In this document: piece by piece, positions 1-10,955 of the stretch
Numbering within the stretch: position 1 is the stretch's first letter
Layout: each line of letters begins with the position of its first letter
NCBI RefSeq assembly: GCF_000003195.3
Contig: NC_012876.2
Location: forward strand, 41,598,882-41,662,881
Length of the DNA stretch: 64,000 nt
Source of the DNA: Sorghum bicolor
Taxonomy: Eukaryota > Streptophyta > Magnoliopsida > Poales > Poaceae
Direction of reading: 5' to 3'
The notes under the pieces: generated by a model
Told to the model about the DNA's origin: nothing
The model's database searches: none
The model's input: the letters and a program-made list of their open reading frames with translations, nothing else
Translations under genes and position numbers: made by a program

Positions 1-287
1 AAATTTTGGGTGAGTTTTTGGACATGGCCTCAAAATAAACTCTCCAACATGAATATCATTTTTCTAATGCCTAAGTTTCATTATTTCATGCACTTGTAGT
101 TCAAAGTTGAATTATGCGGTGAAAAATTCAATTAAAAGAAATTAATTAACGAAATATAGCAAAAAATATCACAAAATTACGAAATTTGTAGAGGTGTTAC
201 AAAATCACATGTGAAGCTTATGTTAAAAAATTCAAAAAAATTGAAGCAAGTTGCGGCTGTAAAAAAAAGAAAAAAATACATAAAATC
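1..287. other. AT-rich CACTA interior, no gene
   Basis: This is AT-rich sequence with no credible ORF. Its wording, with phrases like 'gaaatttgtagaggtgttac', resembles the noncoding interior of the CACTA segment at 2900-3550. I see nothing else in it. Confidence 0.5.
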
Positions 288-386
288 TTTGCCGACTGCC
301 TCAGTCTAGGCAGTCGGCAAAGATTTATATAAAAATATTAGTTGAGCGTTTGCCGACTGCCTATCCATGGAGCAGTCGGCAAAGGG
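288..386. repeat. CACTA subterminal inverted repeats, left side
   Basis: There are two head-to-head pairs of TTTGCCGACTGCC and GGCAGTCGGCAAAG, at 288-300/309-323 and about 349-361/373-386. The same motif family recurs at 5690-6196. Subterminal repeats of this kind bind the transposase in En/Spm elements; that role is inferred here. Confidence 0.7.
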
Positions 387-579
387 TATTTTCTAAAAAA
401 AATTGTCCTTATCCCCACCCAGCCCCCGCGCGCCCAACCCTAACCCGCCGCCGCCAGCACACACACACACATACACGCACCCAACCAGCCGCCGCCCGCG
501 CTGCGCCGACACTAGACGCCGTGCACCATCGCCGCCGACCAGATCCACCGCCGCCGGCCGACACCGACCCCGCCCCCGC
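387..579. other. GC-rich gene-like fragment inside the CACTA (left half)
   Basis: The sequence is rich in CCGCCG and contains CCAACCCTAACCC and a short (CA)n run, like a grass 5' UTR or first exon. It is interrupted at 579 by the TIR element and continues at 2547. No start-to-stop ORF can be trusted. It could be a captured host-gene fragment, as found in Pack-CACTA elements, but I cannot identify a source. Confidence 0.35.
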
Positions 580-2535
580 TGAAAGGTCCTAATATGGCTA
601 GAGGAGGGTGAATAGCCTATTTAAAAATTCTACAAAAACACTAGAGCAAGAGGTTAGTAATTAACAAAGCGAAGCTTTTTGCTCTAGCTCTAAGGGGGTG
701 TTTGCAAGCCACCTACCCAACAATTCTAGTTGCTATGATCACTATGCACACAAGAACTAAGTCTCTACTTACACTAGAGAGCTACCTAAAGTTTCTTTAC
801 AAGAAGTAAGCTACTCTAGTTTGCAAGAAAGTAAGAGAGAGTGTTTGAACTTTATACCACCGTGTAGAGGGGATGAACCAATCACAATATTATGAAGTCC
901 AATCACCGGGAGAAATCCAATCAACAAACACACTGGAGACACAAGATTTTTCTCCCGAGGTTCACGTGCTTGCCGGCACGCTACGTCCCCGTTGTGTCGA
1001 CCAACACTTGGTGGTTCGGTGGCTAAGAGGTGTAGCACGAACCTCGTCCTCACTAGGACACCACAAGAACCTACCCACAAGTGAGGTAACTCAATGACAC
1101 GAGCAATCCACTAGAGTTACCTTTCGGCTCTCCGTTGGGGAAGGTACAAGACCCCTCACAATCACCGGGAGATGGCCACGAACAATCACCAACTCGTGCC
1201 AAAGCTCCTCCGCTGCTCCAAGCCGTCTAGGTGGCGGCAACCACCAAGAGTAACAAGAAAACCGCAGCTAGAACGATCCCCAAGTGCCACTAGAAGCAAT
1301 CACTCAAGCAAATGCACTTAGAATCACTCCCAATCTCACAAAGATGTATAATCTATGAAGGAGATGAGTGGGAGATGTTTGCTTAGGCTCACAAGGATGT
1401 CAAGTATGTTAGAATGCCAAAAGTGTAAGCCCTAAGCCAGCCAAACACGTATTTATAGACCCCTCAAACAAATAGAGCCGTTGGCTCTTTCACTGGGCGA
1501 AATACGGGGTCACCGGACGCCCTTAAAGGGGCACCGGACGCTCAACACCTGCGTCCGGTGCTCCAACGTCAGCCGCGTGTCAGAGTCTAACGGTAACCTG
1601 CAGAGCACCGGACGCTGAGCAAGTTAGCACCGGACGCGTCCGGTGCACACCGGACTCATGCGCAGAGAGCTCCGTAAACTCTCAGGGTCACCGGACACAA
1701 GCCACCGGACGCACCCTGAGCGTCCGGTGCTCACCGGACTCACACCCAGAGAGATTTGCAAAACGCGCGGACACCGGACTCAGACCACCGGACGCTCCAG
1801 CTTGCGTCCGGTGCCTGGCGTTCGGTGCCTAACCCTATCTGAGCCAGGCAGCCTGCACACCGGACGCTCGGGCACAGCGTCCGGTGCCTCTGAGCCAGCG
1901 TCCGGTGAGTGTTCCTCAGCGAGAAACACTCCCGCGACTTCTCCAAAAAATTCCCACCGGCGCAATAGAAAATATGCACTTCATTTTCTCGAAAAGCGCC
2001 GAATCCTGCCTCGCAAGCTCGGTGGGAGGGAGAGAGGAACCCATCCTCTCTCTACTCTTCAAACTCCACCTCCTTCTCAAAGTGTGCCAACACCACAACG
2101 TGTAAACCAACATATGCACGTGTGTTAGCAATTTCACAAACATTTACTTCGAAGGAGTTAAGTTAGCTTACTAGGTTCTAAATGCATGCACATGAACAAT
2201 AACACCTAGTGGCACTTGATAACCGCTTAGCCAAAGAATTCGCCTCTTTATAGTACGGCTATCTATCCTAGTGTGATCACACCCTCTATGGTGTCTTGAT
2301 CACCAAAACCAAAACCCTAAGCAATACCTTTGCCTTGATCTCATAGTGTTTTGTTTTTCTCTTTCTTCTTTTCCAAGTTGAGTACTTGATCATCTTGTGA
2401 TCATCACCATCATCACCATGATCATCACTTGCTCCATCACTTGGCATGTACCAACCTTATTAAGTCTACACATACTTAGCATAGAGGTTAGTACTAGGAT
2501 TTCATCAATTATCCAAAACCAAACTAGGGCTTTCA
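580..2535. mobile_element. Non-autonomous TIR element, MULE-like, with 11-bp TSD
   Basis: The element runs from TGAAAGGTCCTAATATGG at 580 to the complement of TGAAAGCCCTAGTTTGG ending at 2535. This is an imperfect terminal inverted repeat of about 17 bp. The 11-mer CCCGCCCCCGC lies flush on both sides (569-579 and 2536-2546). A duplication of 9-11 bp points to the Mutator superfamily. However, the flank is low in complexity, so a 9-bp duplication extended by chance is also possible. It has no transposase ORF. Its centre holds a dense cluster of CACCGGACGC repeats. Similar sequences are, to my memory, frequent in maize and sorghum, but the superfamily assignment is an inference. Confidence 0.6.
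1511..1916. repeat. CACCGGACGC / GCGTCCGGTG short-repeat cluster
   Basis: At least fifteen copies of CACCGGAC or its complement GTCCGGTG lie within about 400 bp, in both orientations. One pair forms a perfect 18-bp palindrome at 1628-1645 (CACCGGACG then CGTCCGGTG). The spacing is irregular, so this is not a tandem array. The copies could fold into many alternative hairpins. Confidence 0.8.
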
Positions 2536-2546
2536 CCCGCCCCCGC

Positions 2547-2821
2547 CGCTAGCCCGCCCCTCCCCTGCCCCACGTGCTGGCACCGACTCACCCCGCACGC
2601 CCGCCGCACCCCACACACCTCTTCCTCCTCCGCTCTCCCCCGACCCACTATAGGCGAGGAAGGCGACTCCTTCCTTGCGGCCGCCTGCCTCGACCTCGAC
2701 CCCGATCGCTTCGCCTCCGCGCGTCGCCGCTGCGCGCGCAGTGTCCATCGTCACGTCCGCCTTCCGTGTGTGGGGCGCATCTAGTGCTACCTCGCCGGGC
2801 TAGGGTTGGCTTTACCCTCGT
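2547..2821. other. GC-rich gene-like fragment inside the CACTA (right half)
   Basis: This continues the GC-rich block broken at 579. It contains CCTCCGCTCTCCCCC-type pyrimidine runs and ends in GCTAGGGTTGGC before the CACTACCGG motif at 2822. No reliable ORF is present. Confidence 0.3.
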
Positions 2822-3831
2822 CACTACCGGAATCCGGCTCTTTGCCGAGTGTTTTTTTTGACACTCGGCAAAGACCCTCTTTGCCGAGTGTAAAAAAAGA
2901 AACACTCGACAAAGAAAATTTCAAATCAAAATTTGAAGCCCTAAACAAATTCAAATCAAAAAGTTTTGAACTATAAAGTTGTATAACTTCTCAGGATCTA
3001 TAATCTTTATTTTGGCCATTTCTTTATTTGGCATAATGAAAATAAGTTTGTTCATAAATTTTATATCTCTCTTATAGTTCCTAGAACTACAAGAGAGATA
3101 TATAAGATTTGTAAAAAATATTAGAATTACCGTGTCAGATGAGCAAATGATCAAACAACGAAAATAAACTTTATAGATTTTGACAAGTTATGAAATTTTA
3201 TAGTTGATAATTTTTTCATTTGAGTTTAACTTATCATTTAAAATTGAGTCTTTATTTGAAAATTTTTAATTTTGATTTTCTGAAATTACCTCGGATGAAA
3301 AAACTGACTAAATAAAATTTGTAGGTCTCGAAAAGTTATGAAACTTTGTAGTTGATAACTTTTTGATTTGAAATCTTGTTGTCATGCAAAAACTATGTTT
3401 AAATTTCTCAAATTTGAAATTCAAATTTTGTAAACGACCTCGGATGGAGAAACTTTCTAAATGAAAATTATAGATCTCAAAAAGTTATGAAACTTTGTAG
3501 TTGACAACTTTTTGATTCGAAATCGTTTAGAGGCTCAAATAATCAATTTACATGTGATTTAGTATGATATATGAAGGACCAAAACGTAATGTAATCACAT
3601 GTGATGGTGTAGTGCAGTGGTGAAGGAGGGAGCTCTGTGACCTGAAGGGCGTGGGTTCGAATCTTGGTTCCGCGGGCGCTTACTGCTAGGCTGATGGCAG
3701 CCCTTTCCAAAAAAAATATAATTTTTTTTCTATTTTTTTTGGCATTTTTTTATTTTTTTTGTTTGCCGAGTGTTGGCACCCGATAAAAAACACTCGGCAA
3801 AGACCCCCTTGCCGACTAGAATTTTGCAGTG
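2822..3831. mobile_element. Second CACTA-like element nested in the first (right end uncertain)
   Basis: The left end CACTACCGGAATCCGG at 2822 is followed at once by TTTGCCGAGTG repeats, the classic CACTA layout. The motif differs from the outer element (GAGTG against GACTG), so this is a different family. A possible right end is CAGTG at 3827-3831, whose complement reads CACTGCAAAATTC. The match to the left end is weak and no 3-bp duplication agrees (CGT against TGA). More TTTGCCGAGTG copies continue to about 3905, so the true end may lie there or be lost. The interior is AT-rich and noncoding apart from the SINE-like block. Confidence 0.45.
3603..3725 (+). mobile_element. tRNA-derived SINE-like block
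   Basis: A perfect RNA polymerase III box A (TAGTGCAGTGG, 3610-3620, fitting TRGYNNANNGG) is followed 33 bp later by a box B (GGTTCGAATCT, 3654-3664; one mismatch to the consensus). A run of A residues follows near 3710. This is the layout of a tRNA-derived SINE. I could not find a flanking target duplication, and the block may be an old passenger of the CACTA element. Confidence 0.5.
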
Positions 3832-5689
3832 TGATCTTTGCCGAGTGTGGCACTCGGCAAAGGCTTTGCCGAGTGTATTTGGGCTTTTGCCGAGTGTTTT
3901 AAAGCGTCTGTCTTGCGTGTACCTTTTCCGTCTCGTCTGACGCGTGCAGGCTCTGTGCACGCGGTCGTCGGCTCTCGCTCCGGTTCTGACTGCGCGCTAT
4001 CCTTCGCTTGCTCCCTCCTGCTACGGGTGGGCCACTGCTGCCGTCGCGTCCACCGACGAATTCCCCTACAGTTTCGGCCCCCATCAGACTCCAGCCTCTT
4101 CGGTCCCCCCCCTTTCCCAGATCTGGCCGCTTGATAGCACAATCGAATTCGTTCGTGTGTTCATTTGATCCCGCGAGGTTACTGAATTGCATGGATGTGG
4201 TTTATGTCTCAATTTTCCTGTGTAGTCCGAATTCATATGTTTGTTGTGGGTCCATTTTTTTTACTTTTTTTTATGTTCAGATTTATATTGTCGTTGTAGT
4301 GGATGCATCCTGACAGTGAAAACTGTACTGTTCACAGTCGGATAGAGGCTGCAGCTAATGTCGTTCACTTCTCGACTGCCAATCTACCAGTGATTGGGGA
4401 TACCGGTCTTGTAGATTGGGTATAAGATTAGACCTCCACATTTTGATGATGTGGGTGCTATGAGTGATCTGTTATAAATTAGACCATCGATGATATGGGC
4501 AGCAGAGGAGGGAAGAAGGTTTTGTTTCCACTTCTGATAGAGTGAGAAGGGTGGTTGTAAGACTTGTTGGTTGAACTGTCAGTTGTCCTTTGTTAGAGTT
4601 GATGATGTATTCCTGTTGATTGTTAATGTAAATAGGGAATGCCTTGGTACCCAAAAAAAACTAATGGGATGTGCTCAATGGTTTAGAAAGACATGGCACC
4701 CTTTAATAGGGTGAATCGAACCAATCTGTCCTACCCCCATGAATTTTCCTATTTCGTTATTTATGAGACTCTTTAATTTTATTTGCCCTTCACTGGTTTG
4801 GGCGCCTGTAAAAAAAAAAATAGTACGCCTCCATATGCTTTCCAGTATTTCCCCGGCTTATTTTTTACTCTTTTCTTTATAGTGTTTTGTGCATTGATTC
4901 TTCCTTGAGAATTCAAGTATTAAACTCTTCTCAGCCCAAATGAAAAGTTGTACTTTTTTGTGGTTGTGAACTTGTGTTAGCCTGGCTAAGCAACTGGTTG
5001 TTGCTGTAACGAAAAAATTGATACCATTCCATAGACCAAAGTGTCATTATGCTATCATGCACAATTTGTAATTTTCTATTACTGCCTTTTATATTTACTA
5101 ATTAGTAATTACTGGTCTCATGTTAAACGAACATATAACCATTTAAGCCTAACTCAAAACAAAGGCAGTGTACTTATTATGACAATATATTTAGCCCATA
5201 TTTTTTTAATTTCTTGGGCCTTGGCCATATTATGTTCGGTAACCATTTTGTCTTCAACCTAACTAATTGGGTATTTTCTTGTGAAAATATTCATAATGCC
5301 ATCGAATTTTGAATGATATTTCTGAATTGGTTTAGTATGTGTAATTAAATTTGTTTGTTTCTTTATGGGTCCATACCGCAGACTACTTGTGGCCTCGCAG
5401 AGCAACTATCTTGGATCTGGCTATGTGGTTATTCTACTTTGCAGGACGTTTGATGTTGGTTTTGCACACCATGTTGGATGTTTGATGTTGGATGCTCGAT
5501 TAGTACGATTTGTTGGATGATGGACTTGTTGGACTCCTTTGTTATGGTTTATGTGTGCTATATATATGAATTTGTGTGATATATATGTGGATCCGTGTGA
5601 TATATGTGAATTCCAGTTATATAATCATATATGTGATTTGATTATTATGATGCAAAACAAAAAAACAGATCAAAATTTTACTCATTCCA
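3832..5689. other. CACTA interior with gene-like GC-rich start and AT-rich remainder
   Basis: Bases 3832-3905 carry three more TTTGCCGAGTG motifs. Bases 3906-4190 are GC-rich and resemble a 5' UTR or first exon running into an intron-like T-rich stretch. From 4330 to 5689 the sequence is AT-rich with no credible ORF. It may be a captured promoter and first-intron fragment, but the source gene is not recognisable. Confidence 0.35.
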
Positions 5690-6196
5690 GCTTTGCCACG
5701 TGGAAAGCAGGTGGCAAAGCTGGAATCTCATGAACCATGACAGCTTTGCCAAGGCAGTCGACAAAGAATCCTTTACCATCTACCAATAAAGGCAGTCGGC
5801 AAAGAAACCTTTACCACCTGCCAACAAAGGTAGTCGGCAAAGAATTTCTGTTTTGAAAAAATTAAAACAGCCTTTGCCACCTGCCCATCAAGACAGTTGG
5901 CAAAGAAATTTTGTTATAAAAAAATTTAAAAAAGCCTTTGCCGACTGCTGTGTGGCAGTCGGCAAACGAAACGCGCTCCGTCATCTTACAACGGCGTACG
6001 TCTCCTTTGCCGACTGCCACGTTGACATGTGGTAAAGGCTTTGCCCACAGCTTTCCTCTGGACAGGCGGCAAAGGTTTCTTTGTCGATGAATTCTTTGCG
6101 ACGTGTTCTTTGCCGACTGTCACGTAGAAAGCAGTCGACAAAGCCTTTGCCACCTGTTTTAGGGCCTTTGCCGACTGCTTTTGGCAGTCGGCAAAG
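5690..6196. repeat. CACTA subterminal inverted repeats, right side
   Basis: There are more than ten copies of TTTGCCACCTGC, TTTGCCGACTGC and their complements (GCAGTCGGCAAAG), several as close head-to-head pairs such as 5937-5965 and 6167-6197. They lead directly into the terminal CACTACTGG end at 6214. Confidence 0.75.
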
Positions 6197-6214
6197 AGGG
6201 GCATTCCAGTAGTG

Positions 6215-6895
6215 TAAACAAGCAAATCAACCAATATAGCAACTAATCCATGGATGTAGGTGATGAGGACAAGGGTGGCCCAATCTTCCGAAAGGTTCTG
6301 GTAACTCTCGATTTGGTGGAAATGAGACACAAATCGATCCAACTTCCGAACAACATGATCCGAAACCCCACAATCGCAGCACCACGTCTCCTCTAGTTAT
6401 CAACCGACGCTGTGCGGTTGACCTCACCAAGAAGGCTAAGTCCTTTGCCTGCGAATCGAAGAACACAAGCAAGAACAAGGAAGAATGCAATCAATTTACC
6501 GATGAAAGATTAATCTGATGAGCTGGGGTCTCACAAACCGATGAAACGGCGAAACTGTTCTTGACAGAATAATCTAAGCAAAATCCAAAACCTAACGAGA
6601 GTGGCAGCGGCTGTATATAAAGGTCTAAGGGTCGTTGCCACCCCTAGATGTGCCCCCCCTAACGGGCTCAACAATGATACATGGCCCAACGGAACAAAAA
6701 CGGTGACGTAGCACCAAAATAGATTCTAGATGCTGACTTGTTTCAAGGTTTCTTGATGACTTAAAGGAATTTGGACCTCAAACCAATGCCATTGGTTTCC
6801 TTATGAAATTATCTTTCCAACCATAGGTAGAACGTTGAAAACGGAGTTCGGATGCGTCCTGGGCATCTGTTTTACTCCTCATTGGTCATGGACTC
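6215..6895 (-). mobile_element. Element F 3' LTR, left-hand portion
   Basis: Removing element D joins this segment directly to 58842-59127. Together they read on the minus strand as one LTR that starts TGATGAGGAC after a purine tract. A TATATA motif near 6614-6620 could be the LTR promoter. A GGGCCACCC block near the CACTA boundary resembles one close to the end of element E's LTR. The LTR end itself is not present, because the CACTA insertion interrupts it at 6214. Minus-strand ORFs here are not credible genes. Confidence 0.6.
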
Positions 6896-7355
6896 TGTGG
6901 GGGTATAAACCCCTATACCCTTACGGCTAGACTTGGGCCAGGAGGCTTGGCCCGTTAGGAGACAAGTTCAAGGCTTGATCCGACAGCTCGGAGTTTCATG
7001 CAAGGAAACAAGGCGTGGAGATCAAGTAGGATTCTAGTCGGTTAGAATAGAAATAGATATCGAGCTATCTATGGCAATTGTAACCGACTAGGATTAATTT
7101 CTAGATCTGTAACCCTGCCTTCCGGACTATATAAGGAGAGGCAAGGGACCCCCTAGGACATTATTATTCTCTCAACACAAATCAATACGACCAGACGCAG
7201 GACGTAGGTATTACACCAACTCAGCGGCCAAACCTGGATAAAAAGCTTGTCCGTGTCTTGCGTTACCATCGAGTTCGTAGTTTGCGCACCGTCTACCGAT
7301 AAACTACTACCGTGGGTATACCCCAAGGTAGACTGCCGACTAGCTTTCGTCGAAA
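6896..7355 (+). repeat. Element D 5' LTR
   Basis: It starts TGTGGGGGTATAAACC and ends CGTCGAAA, where the partner LTR ends CGTCGACA. A TATA box (TATATAA) sits at 7128-7134 and would drive D's genomic RNA. Length is 460 bp against 461 bp for the 3' copy. Confidence 0.92.
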
Positions 7356-7356
7356 G

Positions 7357-7374
7357 TGGCGCGCCAGGTAGGGG
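7357..7374 (+). other. Element D primer-binding site
   Basis: TGGCGCGCCAGGTAGGGG begins one base after the 5' LTR. Similar TGGCGC-type sites occur in other grass gypsy elements; the tRNA was not identified here. Confidence 0.75.
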
Positions 7375-7403
7375 GTGTGCGTACAACTTCTGCGGCGAAC
7401 AAG

Positions 7404-7517
7404 ATGGTCATCGTTCCAGCTTCTGCGGCCGTGCCTGAAGGCCTCACGTTCACCGTCGGCCAGATCACGTGGACGACGCGCGGCGGCGGTCTCACGACCA
7501 CGGTTTCGGAAGGAACC
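7404..7517 (+). pseudogene. gag: Element D gag, first segment (38 codons)
   Basis: An ATG at 7404, 30 bp after the primer-binding site, opens a frame that is cut after codon 38 by solo LTR A. The same frame resumes at 11484 and again at 42117, once the inserted elements and their duplicated bases are discounted. This supports the start and shows that gag was open when the insertions happened. The segment has no recognisable domain; it is the variable N-terminus of Gag. Confidence 0.6.
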
Positions 7518-9828
7518 TGTAACACCCTAGGTGTTAAGCATGCACTTAGCCTTAGCAAAGCAATGCATAAGCATCCTCATCAATCATAAGCATCATGAGC
7601 ATGTCATTCTCTTCAAGTATGATTTTATGTGCATCATTTCATAAGTTTTAAATATGTTAAAAATGTGATGCTTGCTTCAAAAATTGTGAAATATTCAAAC
7701 TAGGTTGGTTTATGTGTAAGAAGAATTAAGAACATTTTTGTGCAATTTTTGGAGCCATGGAAATTGAGAAATGGAATTTATGCAAAATATCCAAAATAAA
7801 TTTATTTAAAAACCTAGAACTAAGTTTTAATTTGTAATTCAAATTCTGTTTAGAATTTGGTCTTACTTATTAAAGCAAAGTTGTAGAGTTTTTAGTTTGG
7901 AACAACTTTGCTTTTGGGTGAAAGTGGCGAAAATGATTTGAAAATGGTCAAAATGCTTTTGGAAGAGAATTTAAGAAAAGAAATTCAAAAAAAAATGGAA
8001 AAGGGAAAGGGGGCGCTAGCAGGCCGCGGCCTCGCTTCTGGCCCGCTGGCCGAAGCCGGCCTGGCCCGCCCGCGCCTTCCCCTTCCCCCTCCTCGCGCTC
8101 GCGCCCGCGTCCGCGCGCGCGAACGACCTCGCCGTGCCGCCGTGGCGCGCCGGCAGAGCCTGGCCGCCGCGTGGCGGGCATGCGGCGGCGTGGAGACGCC
8201 CTGGTCGGCCACCAGGAGCCCCTGGACGCGCCCGCCGAAGCCCCCGCTCCCATTTGCGCCCTCCACCGCTCGCTCTCGCCTCTCTGCTCGCTCTCGCGCA
8301 GCGCTCGCCGCTCCGCCGCACGCCATAGCCGCCGACGGCTCGGAGCTTCCCTCCCGGCCAGCTCCGGCCCTCTCCTTCCCCTTCGCGACCACCACCGGCT
8401 CCGCCTCGTCCTTCCGCGTCTCGTGCTTGCGCTCTTCCGCGCTCGGTAAGCCATGCGTGCCCGCTAGAGCTCACCGGAGTGAGTCGGAGCTCCGGCGACC
8501 TCTCGGCTCGCACGGTTCTCCCTCTCCTCTCTGTCTCTGCTCGCGTTCATAGGTGCTTTGGGTCCGCCTTGGCCTCGCGCACCTTTTCCCGTCGCTAGCT
8601 CACGCTCTACCGCCGTGAAACGGCTGGACCACGGCGAGCAGCGCCGCCGCGTCCGCCATTCGCGACGGCGAGGTAGTTCTGGTGCTCGTCCGGTGCCAAA
8701 GAGGGTACGGCTGGACTCGTCTCATTCGCGCGAAGCCGTAGGTGCTCACGGTGTCGCCGGAAACCTCACCGGCGGCGAGATTCCGGCCGATCTTTGGCCG
8801 CGGGGTCACGAAGTGGATGACAGGTGGGGTCCCCTGACTCGCGTGTCCCGCCTGTCAGTGACTCCGAGGGTTTGAATCCGGGTGCGCTTAGCGTTTTGGG
8901 TGGCTTTCCGTTTTAAAGGTTTTTCCAGAAAATGATTTAAATGTTCAAAAATCCATATCTTGATGGATATAGCTCCAAAAATGGTGAAACAAATTTTGGT
9001 GTGTTCCTTATTTCCAGATCTATAGCCTAGTATGATTGCATGTCATGTTTGAGTAATTTCCCTATAAGAATATAATTAATCCATGTTTTTCCTAAACTTG
9101 GAAAATGCATAGTAAATAAAATAGGGTTCAGAAAAATGTAAAATCTGTTTTGCTGGCTCTGCATGTGTGTTTAATCACTGAGAAAATATTGTTACATATT
9201 ATTTGGTGTATAAATGAATTTATGGTAATTTAAATGCTTGCATGGCAGTGATTTATGATTTTTAATAATTAATTGGGTCATGCAATAAATCTGGAAAATT
9301 TTGTGGGTGTTTCTTATGATATTATACAAATTTTAAAAATATGAAATCTTTTGTTTGACACTTGTATCACAGTAGAGTGATTTTACTTGCCTTATTAATT
9401 AATCTTGTGATTTTTATGGCTCAAAATAGGTATTCAAAAATCATGAAAAATTTACAGTAGACTTTATGCTTAGCTGGTAGTCTCCTGTAATTTTTGTGGA
9501 ATTTATTGATGAACAGAATTGCATGTGATTTTTAATGGGCTTAGAAATGAATAAAGAAAATTATGAATGGTTGTGTATGTAGGTTAAATGGAATAAGTTG
9601 GGTTTGGTGTATCTTTGAAGCATCATGGGGGTTGCTGGTTGCATTTGAAAAATATTTGTAGAAGAGAATGCAATAGATGCTTGATTCAGTTAATTGTTCT
9701 TGGGTGTTGTTGACTACCTTGTAATAAGCATGACCAAGTGCATCACCTATGCATCATAACATAACTCCTTTGGTACTTTCTCATACAAGCATCCACTCGG
9801 GCATCTCGCACTCCACTCATGAGGATAT

Positions 9829-10053
9829 ATGCATCATACAGGCTCGCAGGAGAACGAAGTGGGACCCGAGGAGCCCGAGGAGATTCAGGAGCAGGAACCT
9901 CCGGAGGTACCGGAACCCGGAGAGGAACTGCAGGAGTGTCCAGATCACCGACCTAGCACCTTTGAGAAAGGCAAGCCCCGGAGCATTCTAAGTCTCCCTA
10001 TTCTCGCTAACTTATATGAAGTACTATACTTGTTCTACTGTATTGCATATTAA
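9829..10053 (+). CDS. LTR-encoded small ORF, copy in solo LTR A
   Basis: This is a 74-codon ORF in the U3 part of the LTR. It is very acidic and proline-rich in the first half (repeats of EPEE and QEPPE). Then comes a conserved core, ECPDHRPSTFEKGKPRSI, followed by a hydrophobic tail. The same core is encoded in both LTRs of B and, with mostly synonymous codon changes, in the LTRs of the more distant element C. A CAG acceptor-like site sits at 9839-9841, so it may be an exon. No known domain is recognised, and expression is not shown. Confidence 0.4.
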   Translation: MHHTGSQENEVGPEEPEEIQEQEPPEVPEPGEELQECPDHRPSTFEKGKPRSILSLPILANLYEVLYLFYCIAY

Positions 10054-10948
10054 GTGATAGGAGTTGCCTGATACCGTTGCTGCATATGTACTCCTTGTTA
10101 TCCCTACTCGTTTATCTACCTTGTCCTATGTAGATAGGCGCGGAGTCTATGCTTAGCTTGCTTAGTCCGGTAGAAGTCGGGTGATTTCCGGTCACCAGCG
10201 AGATATAGGTGGATACCTGCTTGATTAAGCATTGGTTGCTCGGGAAAAGGATAACCAAGTGTGGAATGTAATTGGAGACCGAGCAGGGTCTTATGGTGGG
10301 TTGTCCATAGTGCCCCTGCCTGTGTCGATTAAGGACCGATCGTTGACGGCCCTCTTGTCATGTTGAACGCATGCCCCACATTTAGCTGGAAGGATAAGTC
10401 GTTCCGACCGCGAAGCCTGAGCACTATCCGGGCCGGGAATCGGCCCGATGTACGCGCTGTATTGGTGATGGTTGAGGAGAACGACGAGGGCGCGGCGCGC
10501 AACCTTGGTATACCTTGGATACCTCGGTCGCCGGAACGGTCCTCGGGTACGGGCGGTGCCTGTTGAACCCGCGAATTGGTCCTGGATAGTGCAACACGGT
10601 GACCTGTAGCTCACTTGATCAGTGAGTGTGGTTTGTGTGGGGAATAAATTCGCCAGCTGGTTAGAAATCGATTCGAATCGCCATCGCTCCTGGATAGTGA
10701 GCACTTGACATGAGCTTCGTCCTCGTAGTAAGGACTGTGGAACACCTGGGTTATATTGATGAATGGTTTTCAAGAAATGTTGTGATGAGGTACTATCATA
10801 GCCTTGAACTTGCTTGCAATAGTACAGGTGCAAACCTAGATAATAGGTAATGATGTTTCCAACTTGAGCAAAATAAAAGAAGAAAGACTTATGTAGGTTA
10901 CGAAATTGAAATAGTGCGATTTTGCGAAATGGTCGTCAGCTATCCCAC

Positions 10949-10955
10949 TATATAG
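10949..10955 (+). promoter_or_regulatory. TATA box of solo LTR A
   Basis: CCCACTATATAGCC is conserved with the B LTRs at the same relative place, about 50 bp before a conserved GTAAGT. It probably marks the U3-R boundary. Confidence 0.6.

Larger units (their letters stand above)
1..6214 (+). mobile_element. CACTA (En/Spm-like) transposon, left end outside window
   Basis: The right end is exact: the complement of CACTACTGGAATGCCCC closes at 6214. The next three bases, TAA, would be the 3-bp target duplication. Arrays of the motif GCAGTCGGCAAAG in both orientations lie near both visible sides (288-386 and 5690-6196), as expected of CACTA subterminal repeats. The interior has no transposase ORF, so the copy is probably non-autonomous. 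It is interrupted by a 1,956-bp TIR element and by a second CACTA-like segment carrying the different subterminal motif TTTGCCGAGTG. The AT-rich stretch near 5400-5680, with ATATATGTGATATATGTG-like runs, resembles the 3' region of such elements in my recollection of panicoid genomes. It is inserted in the LTR of element F. The left end and its duplication cannot be seen. Confidence 0.75.

Noticed and set aside
1643..2128. 161-codon ORF across the CACCGGACGC cluster
   Set aside because: Its composition follows the short repeat; there is no start context, homology or domain.
3610..3664. A functional tRNA gene
   Set aside because: Box A and box B are present, but no cloverleaf with acceptor and anticodon stems can be drawn; SINE-like origin fits better.
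2822..3831. A firm right border for the inner CACTA at 3831
   Set aside because: The terminal repeat match is poor, the 3-bp duplication does not agree and the same subterminal motif continues beyond it.
5986..6490. Minus ORFs at the CACTA right end
   Set aside because: They run across the CACTA/LTR border and through subterminal repeats, so they cannot be a conserved gene.
7948..8875. Several overlapping ORFs of 65-214 codons in the GC-rich LTR block
   Set aside because: They occur on both strands and in several frames of the same GC-rich sequence, do not keep the same frame between A, B and C, and have no domain.
10291..10833. 180-codon minus ORF in solo LTR A, repeated at 21269-21862 and 32046-32459
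   Set aside because: It is antisense to the conserved LTR blocks and has no counterpart in element C; its repetition only reflects copies of one LTR.
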